A DNA stretch of 64,000 bases from the NCBI GenBank assembly GCA_041656735.1, contig JBBACY010000016.1, forward strand, positions 4,264-68,263, read 5' to 3'. The stretch is from Perlabentimonas sp041656735. Lineage in GTDB: Bacteria > Bacteroidota > Bacteroidia > Bacteroidales > Tenuifilaceae. Shown in pieces: positions 35,379 through 45,300 of the stretch. Each line of letters opens with the position of its first letter. Within the stretch, counting starts at the first letter, position 1. Made by a program: the position numbers and the translations under genes. Under the pieces are notes generated by a model, which saw nothing but the letters and a program-made list of their open reading frames with translations, ran no database searches and was not told the origin of the DNA.

Positions 35379-35951
35379 ATGAGAAACTTAGCCGTTTTCG
35401 CATCGGGGTCTGGTTCTAACGCCGAAAATCTATATAACCACTTTTTAGGCTCAAAGAGTGTTAAAATTGATTTAATCCTATCCGAAAACCCAAACGCTTT
35501 TGTGCTCGAAAGGGCGAAAAAACTCAAAATTGACCAGTGGGTTTTCACTTTGGATCAACTTCGGAGCGGAGCGGTTGGTGATGAACTTAAATCTCGCTCC
35601 ATTGATTTTATCGTTCTGGCCGGATTTCTTAAGCGTATCCCCGATAGCTTAATAAGTATGTTTCCGCAACGTATTGTGAATATTCATCCGGCTTTACTCC
35701 CAAAATATGGGGGTAAGGGTATGTATGGTATGCATGTGCATAGGTCGGTTATTGCAGCCAAAGAGTTTGAATCGGGCATTACCATTCATTATGTTAATGA
35801 GCGTTACGATGAGGGGCATATAATATTTCAGGCTAAATGCACGGTTGATAAAAACGATACAGCAGAAGATTTGGCCGAAAAAATTCACGACCTAGAGTAC
35901 AGATATTTTCCTCAGATAGTTGAAAAAGTAGTAACGGGCATTATTCCTTAA
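35379..35951 (+). CDS. purN: Phosphoribosylglycinamide formyltransferase
   Basis: Transfers formyl from 10-formyl-THF to GAR in purine synthesis. 190 residues from MRNLAVFASGSGSNAENLYN; an ATG three codons upstream (35370) is the alternative. GSGSN binds the GAR phosphate; catalytic Asn/His lie in VNIHPALLPKYGGKGMYGMH and the catalytic Asp in YDEGHIIFQ. Divergent from acpP, as in many Bacteroidota. Confidence 0.94.
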   Translation: MRNLAVFASGSGSNAENLYNHFLGSKSVKIDLILSENPNAFVLERAKKLKIDQWVFTLDQLRSGAVGDELKSRSIDFIVLAGFLKRIPDSLISMFPQRIVNIHPALLPKYGGKGMYGMHVHRSVIAAKEFESGITIHYVNERYDEGHIIFQAKCTVDKNDTAEDLAEKIHDLEYRYFPQIVEKVVTGIIP

Positions 35952-35982
35952 GCCGGTTGGTCTATATCACGAGCGTATTCTT

Positions 35983-37263
35983 TTAAAATGTGGTAAGGGT
36001 GTTTTTTGATGGGAACACAGGCCTTAACGAAAGACTGTCGAGTTTTACCTTTAGGGGAGCAATTCGCTTTAAATAGTCCTCCTTATTCGCTTCTTTAATA
36101 GGTTCAACGGGAGGTGCTTCAACTTTTAAAGGGTCTATTGGTTTTCCATTTTTCCAGAAACGTAAATCGAGATGAGGCCCAGTAGCGTACCCCGTTTTAC
36201 CAACGTAGCCAATAACCTGTCCTTGCGCTACGCGAGTTCCCTTTACGATTCCCTTACCAAAGCGTGAAAAGTGATTGTAGCCAGTACTATATACGCTATT
36301 GTGTTTTATTTTAACAAAGTTTCCAGCCGAATTATTATAGCCTTTGTCAGTAATAACACCCTCGCCTAGGGCAACCACAGGAGTTCCTTCGGGCGCAGCG
36401 TAATCGACACCGGTGTGGGGGCGATAAATTTTTAGTATTGGATGTAGCCTGTTGTATGAGAATTTTGAACTAATACGTGAGAAACGTAAGGGTGCCTTTA
36501 GGAAAGCCTTTCGCAGGCTATTTCCCTCTTCGTCCCAGTAACTCCAAACCGAATCTTGCATGTATCGAAAAGCGTAGTATTTTTTACCCCTATGCTCAAA
36601 CCAGGCAGCGTGTATAGTACCTATGCCAATTGATTTATTATCAACGTGTAGGTCTTCGTAAATGGCTTTGAATTTGTCGTCTTTAAAAAGCCCGAAAAAA
36701 TCGACAGTCCAGGCAAAAACATCCGAAAGATCCAGTGCCAGCACTGGGTTTAGATTAAAATTTTGCATTGCTTCCCAAAGCGAGGTTGTAATTTCGGCTT
36801 CGCTAATACGTGTAACGGGAATAATGTTATGCTGACCGGTCGAAATCCTTAATGAATCAGCAAATTCAAACACAATAAAGTCAACTTGCGAGTGCTCGTA
36901 AACAAGGTATTTTATAGTAGCGGTTGAGTCTTTGGTGGTGAATACTTTGTAAGGGTTTCCTGCCTTGATAGAGCGGATATCAAAAACTCCTTTTGCGCAC
37001 TCAATAAGGGAGCGAAAGTGGGGTGCGCTAACTTCATGCTGAATAAATATATTACCCAGGGTTTGGTTTCGTTCTACTGAATAATTTGCTATGTTGAATG
37101 AATCGACTGGAATGCCGTATTCTAGTATAGGTGCTAATTTTTGTTCCTCTTGTTGAGTTGAAGTGCTTTCCTGATCAATTTTGTTCGGTGCTTGGATGAA
37201 AAAATATAGGACCAATGCTAGTACAAAAATACCGAGAAGTGATGCGGCAATAACTTTTTTCAT
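35983..37263 (-). CDS. M23 peptidase, MepM-like, with one zinc ligand changed
   Basis: 426 residues. Membrane anchor MKKVIAASLLGIFVLALVLY, an OapA/LysM-like region (YSVERNQTLGNIFIQHEVSA, IKAGNPYKVF), a central domain, then the M23 fold: RPHTGVDYAAP (H-x3-D), YNHFSRFGKG and GPHLDLRFWKNGKPIDPL. The usual HxH is H-L-D, so the third zinc ligand is aspartate. Similar HLD forms occur to my knowledge in Bacteroidota MepM-like proteins, so activity is not excluded. Probable peptidoglycan DD-endopeptidase, periplasmic. Convergent with purN. Confidence 0.85.
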   Translation of the reverse strand: MKKVIAASLLGIFVLALVLYFFIQAPNKIDQESTSTQQEEQKLAPILEYGIPVDSFNIANYSVERNQTLGNIFIQHEVSAPHFRSLIECAKGVFDIRSIKAGNPYKVFTTKDSTATIKYLVYEHSQVDFIVFEFADSLRISTGQHNIIPVTRISEAEITTSLWEAMQNFNLNPVLALDLSDVFAWTVDFFGLFKDDKFKAIYEDLHVDNKSIGIGTIHAAWFEHRGKKYYAFRYMQDSVWSYWDEEGNSLRKAFLKAPLRFSRISSKFSYNRLHPILKIYRPHTGVDYAAPEGTPVVALGEGVITDKGYNNSAGNFVKIKHNSVYSTGYNHFSRFGKGIVKGTRVAQGQVIGYVGKTGYATGPHLDLRFWKNGKPIDPLKVEAPPVEPIKEANKEDYLKRIAPLKVKLDSLSLRPVFPSKNTLTTF

Positions 37264-37380
37264 TTTTTAGACTAAAGTATGAGATGAATAACTTAGGCAA
37301 ATTAACAGAATAAGCACTAGATGTCCTACATCAAGTAAGTTTTTTTGCAATATTTATGAGAAGTAGTTGCGTCGTAATAT

Positions 37381-38259
37381 TTACGAGCGCATCGCCTCGA
37401 ACCCATGACCGTATACCCCCATAACGTTGGCAACCGAAACAAATGCATCCTGGTCTATCTCGTTAATTATTTTGTAAATTTCGCTTACCTCGTGTTTGCG
37501 CACAAGGGTTATTACAACCTTCTGACTTTCTTTGGTATACCAACCAATCCCGTCAACAACTGTAACTCCTCGATTTATTTTCTCGGTGATTTCTTGCGCA
37601 ATTAGATCGAATTTTTTTGAGAAGATGAACATTTGTACAGATTGCCTACTTCCAGAGAGAACAGCATCAATTACGTAGCCTGTAATTGCTACCGATACAT
37701 ACCCGTAAACTATGGTCTCAATTCGTTTTACAGGCACAAGGTCGGTGAGCACAAGGAAGGATGCACCTATTATAAACACATCGCATAGCATGATGACTTT
37801 GCCCGGGCTAATGTTCCGATACTTATTTACTATCATGGCAATAATATCGGTTCCTCCCGTACTACCGCCTTGTGTAAAGATAATTCCTAAACCTAGCCCT
37901 GACAAAATACCCGCAATGATAGCGGATAGAAATTTATCCTCAACAACGGGCGCTGTAATAAGTGGCTGCATTACGGATAGGAGTATTGACGCAGCAATTA
38001 CGGCAATAATGGTTTTTAATCCAAAACTAGCCCCTAAAATTCTAATGGCAAGAATTATAAGTACAATATTTACTAGAAAGAAGGTGTAGCCCACAGGAAA
38101 CCCTGTGGCATAGTAAATTAGTGCTCCAACTCCTGATATTCCACCACCTGTAATTTGATGGGGAAGTATAAAGGCCGTCCAGCCGAGAGAATACAAAAAC
38201 AGACCAAAAACAACGATAGAGTATGTTTTGGTTAATTTGAAGATTTTATTAAACGTCAT
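37381..38259 (-). CDS. YitT family inner-membrane protein
   Basis: 292 residues: five or six membrane helices (YSIVVFGLFLYSLGWTAFIL, GYTFFLVNIVLIILAIRI, TIIAVIAASILLSVMQPLI, FLSAIIAGILSGLGLGIIFT), then a cytoplasmic DUF2179 domain (VTVVDGIGWYTKESQKVVIT, YKIINEIDQDAFVSVANVMG). The segment GGSTGGTDIIAMIVNKY is typical of the family. Probably a transporter, substrate unknown. A CAAAAGTA (TACTTTTG on its strand) lies 39 bp upstream of the start. Confidence 0.9.
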   Translation of the reverse strand: MTFNKIFKLTKTYSIVVFGLFLYSLGWTAFILPHQITGGGISGVGALIYYATGFPVGYTFFLVNIVLIILAIRILGASFGLKTIIAVIAASILLSVMQPLITAPVVEDKFLSAIIAGILSGLGLGIIFTQGGSTGGTDIIAMIVNKYRNISPGKVIMLCDVFIIGASFLVLTDLVPVKRIETIVYGYVSVAITGYVIDAVLSGSRQSVQMFIFSKKFDLIAQEITEKINRGVTVVDGIGWYTKESQKVVITLVRKHEVSEIYKIINEIDQDAFVSVANVMGVYGHGFEAMRS

Positions 38260-38540
38260 ATCGGTTAAGTGCTAGTAGCTAGTAATATATTTGGGTACAA
38301 AAGTATATAAGAAATGCACACAACCATAATATTTATGGAAGCAAATTTTTATGAGCATTTAAAACTGAATTTTGTATTAAGATGTACGCTTTTTCGAGGC
38401 CGGGTTTAAAGGCTAAACCCCTCAGAACCTTTTTAGTAAGCAATCATTGTTTTTACAACCTATATACGGGGCTATGCTGTTACTATTCATGATAATTTTA
38501 TATGAATAGCAAGCGTTGCTTTGGCTAGCTAATGGGTAGT

Positions 38541-38864
38541 TTATAAAAAGCCCAGTTCGAGCATAGCCTCCTCGCTCATCATCTCCTTTTCCCAAGGGGG
38601 ATCAAAGGTTAGATTAACCACAACCTCGGTTACACCATCAACCTCTCCAACACGGTCGTTAACCTCTTGTAGCATCTGGTCGGCCATGGGGCAATTTGGT
38701 GCGGTAAGGGTCATTGTTATAGTGGTTTTTCCGCTGTCGCTAACATCAACCTCGTAAATTAGGCCAAGGTCGTATATGTTTACAGGTATTTCAGGATCGT
38801 AAATATCCTTAATAACTTTTACTATGTTAGCTTCAATAGCTAGTATATCAGGCTGCTGTGTCAT
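38541..38864 (-). CDS. DUF59/MIP18-type Fe-S assembly protein (SufT-like)
   Basis: 107 residues. The MIP18 core DIYDPEIPVNIYDLGLIYEV is followed by TLTAPNCPMADQMLQEVNDR with the conserved cysteine, and ends NLTFDPPWEKEMMSEEA. SufT-type proteins help insert clusters into target enzymes. Located 62 bp downstream of sufE on the same strand, so likely an Fe-S pair separated from the main suf cluster 17 kb away. Confidence 0.88.
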   Translation of the reverse strand: MTQQPDILAIEANIVKVIKDIYDPEIPVNIYDLGLIYEVDVSDSGKTTITMTLTAPNCPMADQMLQEVNDRVGEVDGVTEVVVNLTFDPPWEKEMMSEEAMLELGFL

Positions 38865-38926
38865 ATATAAAGGTTTGAAAGAAAGTTTATTTAGAATAAA
38901 ACAAGCATACAGGGTAAATGTTTACC

Positions 38927-39352
38927 CTACCCATTTTGTTTGGTTTGGTATGCAAGGGCGTAAAGTTTCATCTGCTTAATCATAGAGAGCAATCCATTTG
39001 AGCGAGTAGGCGATAGGTTTTCTTTTAATCCAATTTTATCGATAAAGTAAAGTTCGGCATCAATAATGTCTTGCGGTTTTTGGTTGTTTAGCACCCTAAT
39101 AAGCAAAGCTACAATGCCTTTAGTAATAATAGCATCACTATCGGCAGTAAATATGAGCTTGTTGTCAATCAAGTCTGCATCAAGCCATACCTTGCTTTGG
39201 CAGCCTTTAATTAGGTACTGTTCGGCTCGTTTTTTTTCGTCAATAGGGGCTAAATCGTTTCCCAGGTCAATTAGCTGCTGATACCTGTCCATCCAGTCGT
39301 CAAATATGGAAAACTCTTCAACTATTTGGTCCTGAACTTGGTTAATGGTCAT
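38927..39352 (-). CDS. sufE: Cysteine desulfuration protein SufE
   Basis: 141 residues. Accepts sulfane sulfur from SufS on C51 (YLIKGCQSKVWL), the family's conserved cysteine at its usual position. C-terminal part with KGIVALLIRVLNNQKPQDII fits. First of a pair with the DUF59 gene; mqnC, itself an Fe-S enzyme, precedes it on the same strand with a 55-bp gap. Confidence 0.92.
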   Translation of the reverse strand: MTINQVQDQIVEEFSIFDDWMDRYQQLIDLGNDLAPIDEKKRAEQYLIKGCQSKVWLDADLIDNKLIFTADSDAIITKGIVALLIRVLNNQKPQDIIDAELYFIDKIGLKENLSPTRSNGLLSMIKQMKLYALAYQTKQNG

Positions 39353-39407
39353 ATTGGTTGTGTTTTTTAGTAATAAAGTTAAGGAATTTATTAAAAATCA
39401 ACTTTGC

Positions 39408-40529
39408 TTAAAACTGTTTGCTAGCTGTTAAGTGAATGTGTGGGTTTGATATTTGTTCGTACGCTTGGTTTCGAAGTTGCGGTTCAAAACCTGCATCGGT
39501 AATAGCTTTTTGCATTGCGAGGGCATTGATTGAGTTTGTTGCACCTGCCGACGAGACCACGTTTTCTTCAATCATAATTGAGCCTAAATCATCGGCACCA
39601 GCATGTAGGCATAATTGCCCCGTTTCTATACCCACGGTAAGCCATGATGCTTGAATGTGATTGATATTGGGAAGCATAATGCGGCTAAGGGCAACCATCC
39701 GAATGTACTCGTTGGGTGTTACGTTGCTACTTACGCCCATTTGCTCAAGTTTCGTTCCCTTGCTTTGGTATGGCCAGCAAATAAATGCCGAGAAGCCTAT
39801 GGCATCCTTTGGTTTTTTGTTTTGTAGATCTCTGATTTTTACTAGATGTTCCATTCTCTCTTCAATGGTTTCAATATGGCCAAACATCATGGTAGCGGAG
39901 GTAAGTAAACCGAGCTTGTGCGCCTCGTGCATAACATCGAACCACGCTTGCGAGTCGGGTTTTGCGGGAGATAGCTGTTTACGAACCCTATCCACTAGAA
40001 TTTCGGCTCCCCCTCCCGGAATACTGTCTAAGCCAGCGGCAACAAGTTGTGAAATAACTTCACGGTAGGTTAGGTTCTCGAGACGAGCAATATGTGCAAT
40101 TTCGGGTGGGCCGAGAGCGTGGAGTTTTACTTTTGGGTACTCTTTTTTTATATCGCTAAACAGGCTAACGTAAAAGTCGAGCCCTAGCTTGGGATGCAGC
40201 CCTCCTTGCAGTAAAAGCTGCTCACTGCCCAGGGTAAGCATCTCGTCAATCTTAGCCTTGTATTCGGGCAGGGTCGTAATGTATGCCCTTGAGTCATTTA
40301 TTCCGCAGTGAAAGTTGCAAAACTTGCACCCAGCAATACATATATTTGAGATATTTACATTTCTATCGATTTGCCAGGTTACCTTGTTGCCAGTAACCCT
40401 TTGCTTTCGAAGATTATGGGCAACAGCCATTAGCTCGGGAAGGGTGGCCTTATCGAACAGCTCCTTGCCCTCCACTATGCTAAGATTGTCGCCATTCAAG
40501 GCTTTTTTTAAAAGATAATTGGTGTTCAT
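39408..40529 (-). CDS. mqnC: Cyclic dehypoxanthinyl futalosine synthase
   Basis: A radical SAM enzyme of the futalosine menaquinone pathway. The [4Fe-4S] motif is C64-x3-C68-x2-C71 (CIAGCKFCNF). GLDSIPGGGAEILVDRVR and GADDLGSIMIEENVVSSAG point to MqnC rather than MqnE. 373 residues. Its presence implies menaquinone as a quinone and no classical MenFDHCEB route, at least for this step. Divergent from pdxA. Confidence 0.9.
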   Translation of the reverse strand: MNTNYLLKKALNGDNLSIVEGKELFDKATLPELMAVAHNLRKQRVTGNKVTWQIDRNVNISNICIAGCKFCNFHCGINDSRAYITTLPEYKAKIDEMLTLGSEQLLLQGGLHPKLGLDFYVSLFSDIKKEYPKVKLHALGPPEIAHIARLENLTYREVISQLVAAGLDSIPGGGAEILVDRVRKQLSPAKPDSQAWFDVMHEAHKLGLLTSATMMFGHIETIEERMEHLVKIRDLQNKKPKDAIGFSAFICWPYQSKGTKLEQMGVSSNVTPNEYIRMVALSRIMLPNINHIQASWLTVGIETGQLCLHAGADDLGSIMIEENVVSSAGATNSINALAMQKAITDAGFEPQLRNQAYEQISNPHIHLTASKQF

Positions 40530-40673
40530 TATACAGATTAAAATTTACTGCAAAGGTACTAAACAATCTTTTTAACCCTGCTGTACTTAAACCCAAATTA
40601 CTATCTTTGCCTAATTAAAGCAATGTCTTTAAATATAGATAATTACGACTGACTGTCGTTAAAAAACAGATAT

Positions 40674-41720
40674 ATGATTGATAATAAGGTTGTTGTAGCA
40701 ATAACTCAAGGAGATATTAATGGAATTGGGTACGAAGTAATAATAAAAAGTCTGTCGGATAACCGCATAAACGATTTTTGTGTACCCGTAATATACGGCT
40801 CACCTAAGGTAGCGGCATATCATCGCAAGGCAATAAATTTTGAACATTTTAATTTCAATCAAATTAAGGATATCACAGAAATTAATTCGAAAAAATCGAA
40901 TATTATTAACGTGATGGACGATAATGTGCGAGTGGAGTTAGGAAAAAATACCGAAGCGGGTGGTGAGGGGTCAATTCAGGCTCTTGAAGCAGCCGTTGCT
41001 GATATTAAGGCAGGTAAAGCGGATGTGCTGGTTACGGCGCCAATTAATAAGCAGAATGTTCAAACCTCAAAATTTGGTTTCCCGGGTCATACTGAGTTTT
41101 TGTCGAGTGCATTTGAAGCAAAGGATGTGCTTATGCTTTTAGTAAGTGACATAATGCGTGTTGGTGTTGTTACAGGGCATATTCCATTGTCGGATGTATC
41201 CAAAACCCTTAGTATAGAGTTAATACTTGAGAAGTTGAAGTTACTTAACCAATCGTTGATAAAGGATTTTGGCATTAGAAAGCCACGAATAGCCGTGCTT
41301 GGTTTAAATCCGCATGCAGGTGATGCAGGGGTATTGGGTACCGAGGAGCAGGAGATAATTATTCCAGCAATTGAGAAGGCTAACGAGAAAAATATTATTG
41401 CAGTTGGTCCATACCCTGCCGATGGTTTCTTTGGTTCCGAGAATTTTGCTAAATTCGATGCCATATTGGCTATGTATCACGATCAGGGTTTAGCGCCATT
41501 TAAATCATTGTCTTTTGACAGTGGGGTTAACTTTACTGCTGGCTTGTCCATTGTTAGAACATCGCCAGCACACGGTACCGCTTTTGAGATTGCTGGACAG
41601 GGTGTAGCATCTGAAAACTCGATGCGTAATGCGTTAATGCTAGCCATTGATATTTACAAGAATAGGCTTAACTATGAGGAGCTAACAAAGGATCCGCTCC
41701 CCATTTCAAAGTCTGAATAG
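40674..41720 (+). CDS. pdxA: 4-hydroxythreonine-4-phosphate dehydrogenase
   Basis: 348 residues; NAD-dependent oxidation of 4-phosphohydroxy-threonine in DXP-dependent vitamin B6 synthesis. Metal-binding histidines occur in GFPGHTEFLSSAF, GLNPHAGDAGVLG and AMYHDQGLAPFKSLSFDSG; the TSPAHGTAFEIAGQGVA end is diagnostic. A TATCTTTG -7 element is present at 40602-40609. Followed 22 bp later by ruvA. Confidence 0.94.
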   Translation: MIDNKVVVAITQGDINGIGYEVIIKSLSDNRINDFCVPVIYGSPKVAAYHRKAINFEHFNFNQIKDITEINSKKSNIINVMDDNVRVELGKNTEAGGEGSIQALEAAVADIKAGKADVLVTAPINKQNVQTSKFGFPGHTEFLSSAFEAKDVLMLLVSDIMRVGVVTGHIPLSDVSKTLSIELILEKLKLLNQSLIKDFGIRKPRIAVLGLNPHAGDAGVLGTEEQEIIIPAIEKANEKNIIAVGPYPADGFFGSENFAKFDAILAMYHDQGLAPFKSLSFDSGVNFTAGLSIVRTSPAHGTAFEIAGQGVASENSMRNALMLAIDIYKNRLNYEELTKDPLPISKSE

Positions 41721-41742
41721 TACACTTAAAGTATTCTGCAGT

Positions 41743-42324
41743 ATGTTTGAGTATATTAAAGGGGTAATTGTTGAAACAAACCCGGCATACGCCGTTATTG
41801 ATGCTGGAGGTATAGGGTATGTAGTTAATATTTCGCTTAATACATATGCTAAGCTCGAAGGTTTGGAGAATGGTTTGCTTTTCATTCATCAGGTTATTCG
41901 CGACGATGCACATTTGCTCTTCGGTTTTATAACTAAATCGGAGCGCGAACTTTTCAGACAGCTAATTAGCGTTTCGGGGGTTGGGCCAAATACAGCACGT
42001 GTAATACTTTCATCGTTATCTTCCGAAGAAATAGCCCAGGCAATTATGCAAGGTGATGTGAATACCCTTAAGCGCATTAAAGGTATTGGGATTAAAACAG
42101 CACAGCGTATAGTTGTTGACCTAAAAGATAAGCTGGGGAAATCTTTAGGTGATCAAGATATTTTCACACCCATAAACAATACTCTGAGGCAAGAAGCGTT
42201 ATCTGCATTAGTTATGCTTGGTTTCACCAAAAGTGTAGCCGAAAAAAATATAGATCAGCTATTAAAGAAAAACCCAAGCTATTCGGTTGAGAGTTTAATT
42301 AAGGACGCATTAAAGGGTTTGTAA
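41743..42324 (+). CDS. ruvA: Holliday junction DNA helicase subunit RuvA
   Basis: 193 residues. N-terminal OB fold (MFEYIKGVIVETNPAYAVID), two helix-hairpin-helix motifs (LISVSGVGPNTARVILS and LKRIKGIGIKTAQRIVVDLK), flexible linker, then domain III (LRQEALSALVMLGFTKSVAE) that contacts RuvB. Binds four-way junctions as a tetramer. Stop is 20 bp before the sprA start, a conserved neighbourhood. Confidence 0.95.
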   Translation: MFEYIKGVIVETNPAYAVIDAGGIGYVVNISLNTYAKLEGLENGLLFIHQVIRDDAHLLFGFITKSERELFRQLISVSGVGPNTARVILSSLSSEEIAQAIMQGDVNTLKRIKGIGIKTAQRIVVDLKDKLGKSLGDQDIFTPINNTLRQEALSALVMLGFTKSVAEKNIDQLLKKNPSYSVESLIKDALKGL

Positions 42325-42344
42325 ACAAGTAACTTCTATTTACT

Positions 42345-45300
42345 TTGAAGTATATTGCACAAAATGCTGTTGGGCGGGTTATATTAATTATCCTGGCTTT
42401 ACATATTGGACAAAACTGTTTGCTCAGACAAACCAAGGTTTTTGGAACCGAGGTTATTGGGCAGATTATGGCTATTCAATCTTCCCCGCCTGATACAATA
42501 AAACTTCCATACCCTATACCCGAAAATGAGATGGGTGAAGGGACCGACTCACCATTGTTTATGGCCGATCCTCAAAACTTAAAAATTGAGGTTCAGTACG
42601 ATGCTGTAAATAAGCAGTATACAGTGTACTATAAGGTAGGCAACGTTAATGTACGCTCTCCAAAGGTAATGAGCGAGAAGGAGTACCGAGAGTTTCAGTT
42701 TGAACAATCGATGCGTAGTTACTGGCAACAGCGCCGCCATGGCGAAACCAGCAGCAGGGGGTCTGGAATTTTACCCAGACTTGAAGTGGGGGGTGAAACG
42801 TTCGACCGTATTTTTGGCAGCAATGTTATTGAAATAATACCTCAAGGAAATGCTGAACTACTATTTGGTATAACAGGCTCTAGCACTGAAAATCCAACAA
42901 TTGCTGAAAATTACAAAAAGAACTATACATTCGATTTTCAATCGAAAATTCAGATGAATGTTAGCGGAACGGTTGGCGAAAAGTTACGTATGGAGATAAA
43001 CTACGATACCGAGGCTACGTTCGATTTTGAGAACAATGTAAAGCTCGAATACACTGGATTTGAAGATGAAATAATACAGAAAATTGAAGCTGGTAACGTT
43101 TCGTTACCACTCCCAGGAACACTTATTACAGGTAGCTCAAGCTTATTCGGGTTAAAAACCCAGCTAAAGTTCGGAAGGCTAACCGTAACCAGCATTTTTT
43201 CAAAGCAAAATAGCGAAACGCAGGTAATGGAGGTGAGGGGCGGAGCCCAATCAAAAGAGTTTGATATACAAGTTGACGAATACGAGGCTAATAAGCACTT
43301 TTTCTTATCGCACTATTTTCGCGATACCTACAATCGGTCGCTGCAAAACCTACCAGTAGTTAACAGCGGAATAAATATTACCCGTGCCGAGGTTTGGGTA
43401 ACCAATAAGCGGGGTAATTTCGACGATTCGCGCGATGTTATTTCTTTTCACGACCTGGGAGAAAATCAGCCAAATATTTATGCCAGCCATTTCTTCATGC
43501 AGGAAGAGGGTGGAAATCAGCCGCGAAATTCAATTAATAGTATGTACCGGAGGTTAACTGGCGAGTTTTTGGGAATTAGAAGCATAGCCGAAGTAAACTC
43601 AACCCTTTCGCAAATCCCCAATTTTAAAGGAGGCGTAGACTACGAAAAAATTGAAAATGCCCGAAAACTTACACAAGCCGAGTACACCCTAAATGCACAG
43701 TTGGGCTATATTTCGTTAAATACATCACTTAATAACGACGAAATTTTAGCGGTAGCCTTTGAGTACACCTACGGGGGTAAAACCTATAAGGTTGGTGAAT
43801 TCTCAACAGAGGGTATTTCGGCTCCCGATGCGTTAATCCTTAAACTACTAAAGGGAACTAACCTATCGCCACGCTTTGCAACCTGGGATTTAATGATGAA
43901 AAATATTTATGCCATTGGGGCATATCAGGTCGATCGCAAGGAGTTTAATTTCAATATTCTATATCAAAACGATTTAACAGGCACGTCGGTTAACTACCTG
44001 CCCGAGGGCAATAGGGCTAATGAGCCATTACTCTCGGTTTTAGGTCTCGACAAGCTAAATAGTAACCTCGACCCTGGCGCCGATGGGATGTTCGATTTTA
44101 TTGAGGGTATTACTATTAACTCAGCTAATGGGCGAATTATTTTCCCCATACTAGAGCCCTTTGGTTCGGATTTGGCGAGACTTATAGGCGACCCCGATAT
44201 TGCTGAAAAGTTTGTTTACCAAGAGCTATACGATTCAACCCTAACCAAGGCAAGGCAGATTGCCGAAAAAAACAAGTACCGACTAAGCGGTACGTACCAG
44301 TCATCGTCGAGCTCCGAAATACCCTTAAATGCGATGAATGTTCCCAGAGGGTCCGTTGTGGTTACTGCTGGCGGCATGAAACTTACTGAGGGTACCGACT
44401 TTACGGTTGACTATATAATGGGTACAGTTAAAATTATAAACCCAGGGTTGCTCGAATCAGGAACGCCCATTCAAATATCGCTTGAGAGCCAAGATCTGTT
44501 TAGTTTTCAAACTAAAACGCTGGTGGGTTCACATTTCGACTATCGATTTTCCGATAAATTTAATGTCGGCGCAACGGTGCTAAACCTAACCGAGCGCCCT
44601 TTCTCCAAGAAGGTAAACTATGGCAGCGAAGCCATAAGTAATACCATTTATGGGTTTAACACATCGTACCAAACCGAATCGGGGTTTTTAACCAAAGCCG
44701 TTGACTTTTTACCTTTTATTGAAACCAAAGAGAAGTCGACTATAACTATTGATGCAGAGTTTGCCCACTTTTTACCGGGCTACTCACGCGCTATAGGCAA
44801 GGGGGGTACAGTGTATATCGATGATTTTGAGGGGACCAAAACATCCATCGATTTGCGTTCGTGGTACGCGTGGACCCTTGCAAGCACACCCCAACATCAG
44901 CCCGACCTTTTTCCTGAAGGAAACCTGATTAACGATTTAGCAAACGGTTACAATAGGGCTCTGTTGGCATGGTATTCCATTGACCCTCTATTTCTTCGAA
45001 ATAACTCGTTAACACCTAGTCACTTGCGCCGTGATGCCAATACCCAAAGCAGCCACTTTGTTCGTGAAATTTTTGAAAAAGAAATATTTCCAAATAGGCA
45101 AACACCCCATGCAAAAGCCACAAATATACCGGTGCTAAACCTAGCGTTCTATCCAAGCGAACGTGGTCCATACAACTATACAACGCAGGGTGTAAATAGT
45201 CAAGGTTTTTTTGTTAATCCTAATAGCAAATGGGCAGGTATGATGCGCGCTTTACCCTCAACAGACTTTGAGGAGAGTAATATTGAGTACGTTGAGTTTT

